DNA of 33,062 bases from a virus, in IMG/VR virus record IMGVR_UViG_3300035698_014527, positions 1 to 33,062 of that record. One strand, given 5' to 3'. The position numbers and the translations under genes are program-made. The first letter of the stretch is position 1. Each line of letters starts with the position of its first letter. The notes under the pieces are model-generated. The model searched no databases. It was not told the DNA's origin and saw only the letters and a program-made list of their open reading frames with translations. Of the stretch, positions 1-5,910 are shown piece after piece.

Positions 1-4
1 AAGC

Positions 5-13
5 TGTGGATAA
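5..13 (-). promoter_or_regulatory. DnaA-box consensus
   Basis: TGTGGATAA on the + strand reads TTATCCACA on the minus strand, the exact E. coli R1-type DnaA box. It sits at the very edge of the window beside a C-rich, G-poor tract (about 20-130). Only one box is visible, so an origin cannot be claimed; sequence further upstream would decide. Confidence 0.4.
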
Positions 14-134
14 GTGACCCCCACCCCCAGTTTATTTGTTCTCATTGTGTTCTCAAGGTGTCAAACCCCCCGCAGTAAAATTTCACCAAACCAACTCCAC
101 CCGTTACGCCTAACCTAACCCCAACCCAAACTTG

Positions 135-163
135 CTGACAGCCCCTTACACAATCAGTACGCT
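135..163 (+). promoter_or_regulatory. putative sigma70 promoter for the exported-protein gene
   Basis: CTGACA (135-140), a 17-nt spacer and TACGCT (158-163). The same -10 hexamer is used by the next promoter at 667-672. Predicted start near 170 leaves a leader of about 40 nt before the ATG at 211. Confidence 0.45.
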
Positions 164-210
164 GGCCCAGCAAACCCAGAAGTTACTTTTAACCTAAAGC
201 GAGTAAACAG

Positions 211-564
211 ATGAAATTAAAACTAAGTTCGTTCTGCTTGACTGTCATGCTGACGATGGTGCTAATACCATTCTCTGTCAGCGCCGGACACCCAGTAGGT
301 TTTGTGGATATTCGAATAAGCCCACCAGAGGTAACCCCCCAGCCCGAGGTACTGCAGTTCTCGGCCAAGGCTGAGACATTCACTATCCATGCCATTGACC
401 GAATCATTATCCAGGACTCGGACAAAGATACCCTCTTTGCCAAATCTGCAGACCTTGAACAACCGATGCAGGCGGGCTCAAGGGCTGCAGCAATTTACCG
501 AACTAACGTGGCAACTGCTCAGTTGTATGACGGCCCTGTCGAGGTTGGTTGGCTCAAAGCCTAA
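211..564 (+). CDS. small exported protein of unknown function
   Basis: The 117-residue product opens with a clear Sec-type signal peptide: basic MKLK, a hydrophobic core over residues 6-22 and a VSA cleavage motif ending near residue 25. The mature part of about 92 residues has no recognised family, no cysteine and no membrane segment. An in-frame ATG follows a weak purine-rich stretch (AAGCGAG). The gene stands alone between its own promoter (135-163) and an intrinsic terminator (601-625), unlike the overlapping genes downstream, which suggests independent control. A periplasmic role such as altering the host envelope is possible but only inferred. Confidence 0.7.
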   Translation: MKLKLSSFCLTVMLTMVLIPFSVSAGHPVGFVDIRISPPEVTPQPEVLQFSAKAETFTIHAIDRIIIQDSDKDTLFAKSADLEQPMQAGSRAAAIYRTNVATAQLYDGPVEVGWLKA

Positions 565-600
565 AGCTTCGTAGTTACCTACGTAATAGTACAAAACTAA

Positions 601-625
601 AGGCCTCCAATCGGGGGTCTTTTTT
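601..625 (+). terminator. intrinsic terminator after the exported-protein gene
   Basis: AGGCCTCC (601-608) pairs with GGGGGTCT (613-620), 8 bp including two G-U pairs around an AATC loop, and is followed by a run of six T. Confidence 0.75.
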
Positions 626-643
626 ATGCGCGTGACAAACTTA

Positions 644-672
644 TTGACAAAGGTGTAACGCTGGTATACGCT
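644..672 (+). promoter_or_regulatory. putative sigma70 promoter for the candidate ncRNA
   Basis: Consensus TTGACA (644-649), 17-nt spacer, TACGCT (667-672); an overlapping TGnTATACG extended -10 (662-670) is also present. It lies just after a terminator and before about 500 nt lacking a convincing gene. The -35 is embedded in a motif shared with 1206-1223. Confidence 0.6.
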
Positions 673-678
673 GTCCCT

Positions 679-1179
679 CAATACCTCGATTACTCGTGAC
701 AGTGGCCTTCTATTAGAAGCCATGTGTTCCGCCATAGTATAGCAGCGAGCAGCTTGACGATAAATTGGGGCGCGCTATTCAGGATAGTTGTAGAAGATGG
801 GTCGGAGCCCCCGAATCCCACTGCAGCAGAAGTAGTATTCCAAAGTCCGGCCCACTATACTCAGGGCTGGATGCCTTTCGGGTGAGGGGCGTCCAAACTT
901 GTAACGAGGGCTTGTTACCCTATCGACTCCGAAAACCGGTTATGAAGCAGGGGTTACGAACTTCAACCATCTGCGGCACCCCGTCAAGGGAGACCCGCAG
1001 ACTTATTAAACACTCGGAGGTGTGTCCCCTAAGCCGCATCTCCGGATATAGCAGCCCTGCCATAGGTAGCTGCGTCGTTGGTCAAGAGTTGCCGCTCTGT
1101 GCCGACAGCTGGCAAGAAGTTTTACCTTCGAGCTGGCAAATTGGCCCTGAGGTCTGATTGCCTCAGGGCCTTCTTATTT
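679..1179 (+). ncRNA. candidate large structured non-coding RNA
   Basis: This 500-nt segment starts downstream of a good promoter and ends at a perfect intrinsic terminator. No ORF in it looks real: the longest (765-1157) needs a TTG start, is rich in Ser, Arg, Cys and Pro, and stops inside the terminator hairpin. Strong local helices are visible: 703-723 (TGGC/GCCA and TTCT/AGAA arms with one bulge), 798-820 (TGGG/CCCA and CGG/CCG), 846-871 (TCCGGCCC/GGGCTGGA), 903-920 (GTAAC/GTTAC), 970-1001 (TCTGCGG/CCGCAGA enclosing CCC/GGG), 1089-1115 (TTGCC/GGCAA enclosing CTGT/ACAG) and 1117-1130 (GAAG/CTTC). AGCTGGCAA occurs twice (1107, 1131). Large phage RNAs such as GOLLD and ROOL show that such genes exist in phages, but I cannot assign this one to a class. 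Confidence 0.45.
1143..1179 (+). terminator. perfect intrinsic terminator
   Basis: GGCCCTGAGG (1143-1152) pairs without mismatch with CCTCAGGGCC (1161-1170) across an 8-nt loop, followed by TTCTTATTT. It closes the candidate ncRNA unit. Confidence 0.85.
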
Positions 1180-1205
1180 ACCCCTATTTGTTGAGCTCAT
1201 GACAT

Positions 1206-1223
1206 AACTTGTTGACAAACGTG
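1206..1223 (+). promoter_or_regulatory. TTGACA-containing motif upstream of the small-gene operon
   Basis: AACTTGTTGACAAACGTG matches 638-655 (AACTTATTGACAAAGGTG) at 16 of 18 positions, and AAC-TT-TTGACAAA recurs loosely at 6604-6617. TTGACA (1212-1217) could be the -35 of the operon starting at 1275, but I see no convincing -10 about 17 nt downstream (CAAAGT at 1235-1240), so an activator or a different role is possible. Confidence 0.35.
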
Positions 1224-1274
1224 CCATATGGTGCCAAAGTGAGCCTTCACATGACATTAAAGGGGCTTTACGCC

Positions 1275-1481
1275 ATGCCAGCACCACGAATATCTCTTAC
1301 ACCTGCTGTTTTAGGCCAGCTGGAATCCGCCATACACCAGCGTGTAGACGCTCTGCGCATAAAGCTTCTGCAGTCCGATGAGAAGCAATCCAGTGTGGAT
1401 TCCAAACTCGGCATGCTAAAAGATTTGATGTACTCGGATATCCTTCGAGCCCTGTTGGGCGAGGAGGCGAATGATGGGTGA
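1275..1481 (+). CDS. small helical protein of unknown function, first gene of the operon
   Basis: A 68-residue product starting MPAPRISLTP. ATG 1275 is chosen because AGGGG (1261-1265) lies 9 nt upstream; an in-frame start further upstream (1209) would overlap the TTGACA motif. The sequence looks mainly helical, with charged residues between hydrophobic ones and no cysteine or membrane segment. Its 3' end overlaps the next gene by 11 nt, and the SD for that gene (GGCGAGGAGG) lies inside this coding region, so translation is probably coupled. No family recognised. Confidence 0.65.
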   Translation: MPAPRISLTPAVLGQLESAIHQRVDALRIKLLQSDEKQSSVDSKLGMLKDLMYSDILRALLGEEANDG

Positions 1482-1791
1482 TCCAGAAGTGTTTGCCCCA
1501 ATCCCTCCTGACCTGAAGCAGTGTCAGACTGAGATCCCCAATGGCAACACTTTCATGACGCTCGGGGGCGTGGTCGGTAGAACCCGCTGCGGCAACGGCG
1601 CTGTATACCTTGTCATAGAAAACGGCCCATCTGAGAAAGCCGGGCTGATCGGTTCCATGACGATGTGTCGGGAATGTAAGAATGTGTTCTTAACTCAGAT
1701 GTGTACCGAGCTTCCCAAGTTCACTTTCTGCGAGATCTTAAACATGGCCCCTGCGCCTGCGCCTGAGGCTGAGGCTGAGGAAGCAAGATGA
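1471..1791 (+). CDS. cysteine-containing small protein, possible zinc ribbon
   Basis: A 106-residue product (ATG 1471, or the adjacent ATG 1474) with a strong GAGGAGG Shine-Dalgarno. The cysteines are spread as single residues plus a CREC pair (C-x2-C) near residue 66, so a metal-binding fold is possible but not shown. The C-terminus is low complexity, an Ala-Pro then Ala-Glu tail (APAPAPEAEAEEA) encoded by near-repeat codons. It overlaps both neighbours by a few bases. Function unknown. Confidence 0.65.
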   Translation: MMGDPEVFAPIPPDLKQCQTEIPNGNTFMTLGGVVGRTRCGNGAVYLVIENGPSEKAGLIGSMTMCRECKNVFLTQMCTELPKFTFCEILNMAPAPAPEAEAEEAR

Positions 1792-2111
1792 TTGATTCCG
1801 TAAACAGAATGCACAAAGGCCCGTCGCAGCCGCCAATTAGCTCACGCCCCAATTACACCTTCCGAGAAAAATGGGCTATCCCAGCGCATGCTCTCGAAGA
1901 ACTTCAGCGATACATAACCCAGCGCATCCGTCCTGGTGGGTTCATTTATGCGGTACTCGTCAACGACCTGTACAAGGCTGTGAGCTACGCAGACGATGAG
2001 GTAGCCAGTGGCCTCCCTGCGTTCGTTGGATACCTGACAAATGAAACTGATGGCCGTGCTTACGGTTCCAAAGCTAAAGTCGACCGGTGGTTGGCGGGAG
2101 AAGAAGAATGA
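1788..2111 (+). CDS. hypothetical phage protein
   Basis: A 107-residue product starting at an ATGA junction with the preceding gene. The core, roughly residues 25-100, alternates hydrophobic and charged residues (ALEELQRYITQRI, FIYAVLVNDLYKAV), suggesting a small alpha/beta domain, and ends GEEE. No signal peptide, cysteine or membrane segment is seen. It is part of a translationally coupled string, which suggests an early or middle accessory role. I do not recognise the family. Confidence 0.65.
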   Translation: MIDSVNRMHKGPSQPPISSRPNYTFREKWAIPAHALEELQRYITQRIRPGGFIYAVLVNDLYKAVSYADDEVASGLPAFVGYLTNETDGRAYGSKAKVDRWLAGEEE

Positions 2112-2545
2112 GCAGTGAAGAATACATCCGCCCAGCTGGGAAAGTCTCAATTACGCAGCAGAACAGCAACTCCAAAAATTCTCAGATTTGCATTAAAATC
2201 AATGACGGAATTTCGGGGCTGTTGATCACTGAGGTGCTGATGACCCCGCACGATTTCGCCAAGTGTCTGACCGGTCTGGCGCACAGCCCAGCGGCTTCAA
2301 TCAGGTTACCCAGCGAAAGCGATGTCAAACATTTCGGTAAGAAGCGAATTGCGTGTACGTGGACTTGTGACAAGTCTAAAGCAATAGGTTCTGTAGGCCA
2401 AAGGGTGCTGGTACGCTCGCACTTCAGAGAGGCTAGAGCATTGGCGGATAACCCGAACTGGCTGCTGCACAACGATGGCTGCGACTCACAGCAGCCAGGA
2501 GATCGCCACGCTTACACGGTTATTAGATTCGAGGAGGTGGAGTAA
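2108..2545 (+). CDS. hypothetical phage protein
   Basis: A 145-residue product. ATG 2108 is preferred over the in-frame GTG at 2087 because it forms an ATGA junction with the previous stop, the rule in this operon, and follows GGGAGAAGAAG. The protein has a beta-rich N-terminal half, four cysteines and a C-terminal segment rich in Asn, Asp and His (residues about 115-140). No catalytic motif or family is recognised. Confidence 0.65.
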   Translation: MSSEEYIRPAGKVSITQQNSNSKNSQICIKINDGISGLLITEVLMTPHDFAKCLTGLAHSPAASIRLPSESDVKHFGKKRIACTWTCDKSKAIGSVGQRVLVRSHFREARALADNPNWLLHNDGCDSQQPGDRHAYTVIRFEEVE

Positions 2546-2859
2546 TGAAAATCAGTAGATTCCTGTCAATGTGGTGTACCCACAACAACTTCTATCACGC
2601 GGATCTAGGGATGTTAAAAGGAGATCTGTTCGAACATGCAAAGGGCCTGCTGTTGGCGCTGCTTGGAGTTCTCGATGCGCTGTTCCAGATACTCGTAGAC
2701 ATTTTAGCGTATGTCTTAATGACCCCCCCAGCCTGTTTGATCACGAACTTCTTCGGGGTTACTTTCATGCACCTTTCGAAGAGTGAGGAAGAGCTGTCGC
2801 ACATTCATCAGCGCAATCATAAGCACCTTTTGAAAAAGCATTACAGGGGTAAGTCATGA
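2545..2859 (+). CDS. small membrane protein with a basic, His-rich tail
   Basis: A 104-residue product starting at a TAATG junction after a GAGGAGGTGGAG Shine-Dalgarno. Residues about 34-75 form one long or two short hydrophobic segments around a PP turn (LMTPPACLI). The C-terminal 25 residues are rich in His and Lys and are probably cytoplasmic. A membrane location is likely; the function is unknown. Confidence 0.6.
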   Translation: MKISRFLSMWCTHNNFYHADLGMLKGDLFEHAKGLLLALLGVLDALFQILVDILAYVLMTPPACLITNFFGVTFMHLSKSEEELSHIHQRNHKHLLKKHYRGKS

Positions 2860-2932
2860 GTGTATGGAAGAGGTTCGCCGCGAGGTTTACGGTGAAGATT
2901 ACGAACTAATTTTTGGAAAAGGTAAAAAGTAA
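2856..2932 (+). CDS. one of two alternative micro-ORFs in the junction
   Basis: Two tiny overlapping frames fill the 72 nt between larger genes. ATG 2856 (ATGA junction, AGGGG 6 nt upstream) gives 17 residues, MSVWKRFAARFTVKITN, ending at 2909. ATG 2864 gives 22 residues beginning MEEVRREVYGEDYE and ending at 2932 as TAATG into the next gene. The spacing favours the first start, the coupling favours the second. They may serve only to keep ribosomes moving along the operon. Confidence 0.3.
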
Positions 2933-3621
2933 TGAGCAATTTTCAAATAGAAAACGATTACGAAGAGATTAAAGAAGCCGCCAGAGATCGTGGGTGGAGG
3001 GTGCCAGGAATATTCGTGGATGATGATGTTGCATGTCTGTGGATGGCCTATTGGTTAGAGATGAAAAAATATGAAAATATGCTCAATTCTGGAAGTCTGC
3101 CTGACGATGTGCCTCGTCCACCTTTACACAGCGGGCACAACAGGATGTCAATGTGGAAGGGCAGCCCTCTTGCAAAACGCAAAGTGCCTCGGGAGAACAC
3201 CCCAGTAAACAAAGCATACCGGCTTCTGTACGGATGGCTACAGTGCATCAAGCAGCAGAACAAGTGCATCAAACGCCGAAACAAACTTATCAAGCGCCTG
3301 CGGGCCCAACTGGCTGAGCTGAAGACTGAAAACGCTGACTTGAAGGCTGTCAAGTGCATCAAACGCCGAAACAAACTTATCAAGCGCCTGCGGGCCCAAC
3401 TGGCTGAGCTGAAGACTGAAAACGCTGACTTGAAGGCTGTCAAGTCTGAGCTGCTTAATGGCATCGCATTGGACGGGCACAACCACACCGAGTTGGGTGA
3501 AAAATTCAAGCATTCGGCAGTGGCGCTGGCTACAGCTAGGCAGGAGTTTGCCCGAGTAACCGGAGAGAACAGCAGGCTTCAGGGCGTGGTCAACAACTTG
3601 TTGGACGGAGGTAAAGGCTAG
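2932..3621 (+). CDS. coiled-coil protein with a duplicated 30-residue segment
   Basis: A 229-residue protein. Residues 1-100 look globular, with Trp and Pro present. Residues about 105-175 are a highly charged helix of Lys/Arg-rich then Leu/Glu-rich heptads, typical of a parallel coiled coil, and a second helical stretch closes the protein. Residues about 111-140 and 141-170 are identical because the DNA holds a perfect 90-bp tandem duplication (3261-3440). The start overlaps the preceding frame at TAATG. No enzymatic motif is seen. The duplication lengthens the coil by 30 residues without breaking the frame, so its length is tolerated. Confidence 0.7.
   Translation: MSNFQIENDYEEIKEAARDRGWRVPGIFVDDDVACLWMAYWLEMKKYENMLNSGSLPDDVPRPPLHSGHNRMSMWKGSPLAKRKVPRENTPVNKAYRLLYGWLQCIKQQNKCIKRRNKLIKRLRAQLAELKTENADLKAVKCIKRRNKLIKRLRAQLAELKTENADLKAVKSELLNGIALDGHNHTELGEKFKHSAVALATARQEFARVTGENSRLQGVVNNLLDGGKG
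3261..3445 (+). repeat. perfect 90-bp tandem direct repeat inside a coiled-coil gene
   Basis: Copies at 3261-3350 and 3351-3440 are identical base for base, with a partial third start (CAAGT, 3441-3445). Each encodes 30 residues beginning CIKRRNK and ending DLKAVK. Lack of silent changes points to a recent duplication. Confidence 0.95.
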
Positions 3622-3622
3622 T

Positions 3623-3853
3623 ATGGAGATAATCTACATGGTAGGCACCGAAGTCCACACGATGCCCGACGAAATCTTCTACGCTTTCCTGCTCTTCACA
3701 CTGGGCATGTTTGCATTAGGGTTCTACCTCGGGGGCATGAGGGCCACAAGCCCGAGAAAACTCCGCCAAAGGGTTTGGGATAGCTTCGGGTACGAAGGCT
3801 GGGTGCCCGACCACTGGAACACTCGAGATACTGCAGGAGAGTACCATGAGTGA
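3623..3853 (+). CDS. single-pass membrane protein of unknown function
   Basis: A 76-residue product starting one base after the preceding TAG, with GGAGG and AAAGG upstream. Residues 17-40 (IFYAFLLFTLGMFALGFYLGG) form one transmembrane helix, followed by a basic segment (RKLRQR) that predicts a cytoplasmic C-terminus. The soluble tail is rich in aromatic residues. No family recognised. Confidence 0.6.
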   Translation: MEIIYMVGTEVHTMPDEIFYAFLLFTLGMFALGFYLGGMRATSPRKLRQRVWDSFGYEGWVPDHWNTRDTAGEYHE

Positions 3854-3986
3854 AAACAACATGATGCGAGTGCCGGAACTGACAGCACTACTCAAGTTCC
3901 ACGGGTTATCTGAAGAAGCCGCCACTGAGATGGCAGAGACTTTAGATGAAGAATTAATTCAGGATAGCGAGGATGGGCACTATTAA
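3846..3986 (+). CDS. small acidic protein of unknown function
   Basis: A 46-residue ORF, MSENNMMRVPELTALLKF onward, rich in Glu and Asp (LDEELIQDSEDGHY at the end). GGAGAG lies 5 nt before the ATG, it overlaps the previous gene by 8 nt, and its stop forms a TAATG junction with the next gene. Placement and SD make it a likely real gene despite its size. An acidic mini-protein in an early phage operon could be a host-protein inhibitor, but that is speculation. Confidence 0.5.
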   Translation: MSENNMMRVPELTALLKFHGLSEEAATEMAETLDEELIQDSEDGHY

Positions 3987-4159
3987 TGGCAACTAACAAA
4001 TTTGGATTGGACACTAGATACCTGAACAAGAATTTCAGAATTCTGATACGGGACTCCACCAGTTACACGCCGGAGGAGATGCAGCGAGCTCTGCAGAAAC
4101 TGGCGGATGTTGCTGGCTCTCAAATCAAACCAAAACCAGGAGAGGCTAATGGCCAGTAA
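3986..4159 (+). CDS. small basic protein of unknown function
   Basis: A 57-residue product starting MATNKFGLDTRYLNKNF at a TAATG junction. The middle (YTPEEMQRALQKLADVAG) is a clear amphipathic helix, and the end is Lys/Pro-rich. It overlaps the following gene by 11 nt, and the GGAGAGG Shine-Dalgarno of that gene lies in its own last codons. Confidence 0.5.
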   Translation: MATNKFGLDTRYLNKNFRILIRDSTSYTPEEMQRALQKLADVAGSQIKPKPGEANGQ

Positions 4160-4337
4160 ACAAGTAGAAATCGATGTGGAAATTGTCCACGAAACCGAAA
4201 AGGCGTACCTCGTGTCTAACGGGGCTGTCGAAAACTGGGTTCCGAAATCTGCAGTGACAGACCACTGCGAAGAGGGTGGGGTTATAAACTCTATTTTTAT
4301 CTCTGAGTATTTGGCTACTGAAAAAGGGTTGATCTGA
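4149..4337 (+). CDS. hypothetical small phage protein
   Basis: A 62-residue product. ATG 4149 is chosen over in-frame upstream codons because GGAGAGG sits 4 nt before it. The sequence (VEIDVEIVHETEKAYLVSN, then ENWVPKSAV) alternates as beta strands, like a compact SH3-like or OB-like barrel; phage proteins with a similar AYLV...WVPKS pattern are common, but I cannot name the family. Confidence 0.6.
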   Translation: MASKQVEIDVEIVHETEKAYLVSNGAVENWVPKSAVTDHCEEGGVINSIFISEYLATEKGLI

Positions 4338-4651
4338 TGGAAGCCCATATGAGAGTATCCGCAGAAAGCCTCGAACGCCATTGGCTCAGCGGCACTACGT
4401 GTCATCGACATACTCGTTCGGTCCACTGGAGGAGTGCTGATGGTAAATGGATTCTCATGAAGCACCATGGGCACAGTGAGTACATTGACCGGATGGCAGG
4501 AACGGGGAGGTGTGCTACGCATTACGACTTGTTCAGAGAAGGCGAAGAGTTCCCAAGGACTCTGGAGGATTCGGCGTGGTGGCACCATGAAGGGCGTATG
4601 ACTAAAGCCGCCGAAGCGAAAATGCATGAAATAATCAGATGGGTAAAATGA
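4337..4651 (+). CDS. His- and Trp-rich protein of unknown function
   Basis: A 104-residue product starting at a TGATG junction. It is unusually rich in His (about 11) and Trp (6), with clusters such as CHRHTRSVHW, MKHHGHS and WWHHEGR, plus two cysteines. The His/Cys placement allows a metal site, but no known motif fits cleanly. It ends at an ATGA junction with the next gene. Confidence 0.6.
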   Translation: MEAHMRVSAESLERHWLSGTTCHRHTRSVHWRSADGKWILMKHHGHSEYIDRMAGTGRCATHYDLFREGEEFPRTLEDSAWWHHEGRMTKAAEAKMHEIIRWVK

Positions 4652-4932
4652 TGGCCGAAGCAAAAGCTAAATCTAAACTGAGCCTTAAGACTTCGATAAA
4701 TTTGGAGCTGACAGAAGCTGAGGCTGCAGCTTTGAATGTAATGACCTGTTACGGGATAAAGTCGTTTTTGGATGGCTACAGAAAGCATCTTGGGAGTTTC
4801 TACATAGCTCCGCACGAGCAAGGGCTCACAAGCCTGTTCGAGACTATTAAGGGTAGCCTTCCGCAAGAATTGAAAAGGCTGAGAGATTACAAATCCGCCA
4901 TAGCCTCCGTAGAGGCCGAGTACACAAAATGA
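4648..4932 (+). CDS. helical hypothetical protein
   Basis: A 94-residue product. ATG 4648 gives the usual ATGA overlap; in-frame ATG 4639 and 4651 are alternatives. The N-terminus (LKTSINLELTEAEAAAL) is a short strand followed by helices, resembling in layout the next protein's start (MKTNISIDLNNEQLSQL). The two may be distant paralogues. Ribbon-helix-helix-like DNA binding is a possibility only. Confidence 0.6.
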   Translation: MMAEAKAKSKLSLKTSINLELTEAEAAALNVMTCYGIKSFLDGYRKHLGSFYIAPHEQGLTSLFETIKGSLPQELKRLRDYKSAIASVEAEYTK

Positions 4933-5240
4933 AAACAAACATATCAATAGATTTAAACAACGAACAGCTCAGCCAACTGGCGGATCACCTTGGTGGCAAA
5001 GAGACGACTCGAAGGGCTAGCCGAGCAGACATCGTAAAATTATGTCAGCAATTTGTGGCCGGTATGGTTGCTGAGCAAGCCAAAATCGATCGAATTGTCC
5101 ACAAGACTCCGAGTGCGCCCAAGGTTATGCTTAGGAGCAAGTTGTACATTGTGGCACAGGAAGACGCTGAGCATCTCAAGGGTAAGTCGGACGGATTCAT
5201 ACGAGGCTACAACACCGTGAAACGTGGAAGCAAAAAATGA
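4929..5240 (+). CDS. helical basic hypothetical protein
   Basis: A 103-residue product with ATGA junctions at both ends. After a short strand (NISIDLN), helices follow, including SRADIVKLCQQFVAGMVAEQ. The C-terminus is Lys/Arg-rich. It directly precedes the J-domain gene, so the two are co-translated. Function unknown. Confidence 0.6.
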   Translation: MKTNISIDLNNEQLSQLADHLGGKETTRRASRADIVKLCQQFVAGMVAEQAKIDRIVHKTPSAPKVMLRSKLYIVAQEDAEHLKGKSDGFIRGYNTVKRGSKK

Positions 5241-5908
5241 GTGATTTGTACAACGTTCTAGGGATTACCAAAGACGCCTCTCAAACGGATGTGAGAAAAG
5301 CTTTCAGGCGCTTGATGTCAGCTCACCACCCTGATCGGGCGGGTGGGGACAGTGAAATGTTTAGGGCCGTTAAAGAAGCCTATGAAGTGCTCTACGATGA
5401 ACCAAAACGAAAAATCTACGATGATACTGGAACTTTCAGAACCGTGGCGGAAGACACTCTGGTGGCTCAGGCGTATCGGCATCTGGCGGCATTGTTTCAC
5501 CAAATAATCGAGGAAAGCTTAGCGGCCAACCTTGACCTGGCGAGCAACGATCTGGTCAAAGCGGTTGAAGATTCTCTGGATGAAAACGTCAGGCTGTCAA
5601 AAGATGCTATGAGAGCTAACCAAGAGACTCGGAGAAAACTTGGAATAGTGAAGGATAGACTGCACCGGAGCGAGTTCACCAAAGCTAACGCTAAAATGCA
5701 GCAAGCGGTTCTGGAGGGCGTTTTGGAGGGAAAAATTAAAAATGCCCAGAGTGAAAAGATCGCCATAACCCAAGCTTTAGAATTGCTGGCGCGTATGCGG
5801 GAGCTTTCTAAGGGATACTATTACGTGACCGACGAGGCCCCTAGGATAACGGCGTTTCACGACCCATTCACGTACTCCGGTGCATATTCAAGTTCCAGAA
5901 CATACTGA
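5237..5908 (+). CDS. J-domain (DnaJ-like) co-chaperone protein
   Basis: A 223-residue protein. Residues 1-65 are a complete J domain: LYNVLGI at the start, a basic helix II (VRKAFRRLMSAHH), the invariant HPD tripeptide at 31-33, and helix III (FRAVKEAYEVL). J domains stimulate the ATPase of host DnaK-type Hsp70. There is no Gly/Phe region, zinc-binding domain or canonical client-binding domain; the rest is a long charged helical region, probably coiled coil, ending in an aromatic, Ser-rich tail. This resembles specialised J proteins that target Hsp70 to one task. In a phage this could be replication-complex remodelling or virion assembly; the context does not decide. ATGA junction with the upstream gene. 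Confidence 0.85.
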   Translation: MSDLYNVLGITKDASQTDVRKAFRRLMSAHHPDRAGGDSEMFRAVKEAYEVLYDEPKRKIYDDTGTFRTVAEDTLVAQAYRHLAALFHQIIEESLAANLDLASNDLVKAVEDSLDENVRLSKDAMRANQETRRKLGIVKDRLHRSEFTKANAKMQQAVLEGVLEGKIKNAQSEKIAITQALELLARMRELSKGYYYVTDEAPRITAFHDPFTYSGAYSSSRTY

Positions 5909-5910
5909 CC

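Noticed and set aside
798-840. tRNA-like piece (GGTCGGAGCC...CGAATCCC)
   Set aside because: The CGAATCCC resembles a T-arm, but no acceptor, D or anticodon arms can be placed around it. No tRNA gene was found in the window.
765-1157. 130-codon + strand frame
   Set aside because: TTG start, composition rich in Ser/Arg/Cys/Pro unlike neighbours, no Shine-Dalgarno, and the stop lies in a terminator hairpin. Better explained by a non-coding RNA.
2087-2107. GTG start at 2087 for the third operon gene
   Set aside because: ATG 2108 forms the ATGA junction used throughout the operon and has a better upstream purine stretch.
3261-3445. Tandem repeat as a CRISPR array
   Set aside because: The copies are adjacent with no spacers and are in-frame coding sequence.
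3983-4663. 226-codon minus-strand frame
   Set aside because: Lies opposite several overlapping + strand genes with good Shine-Dalgarno sites; no recognisable domain.
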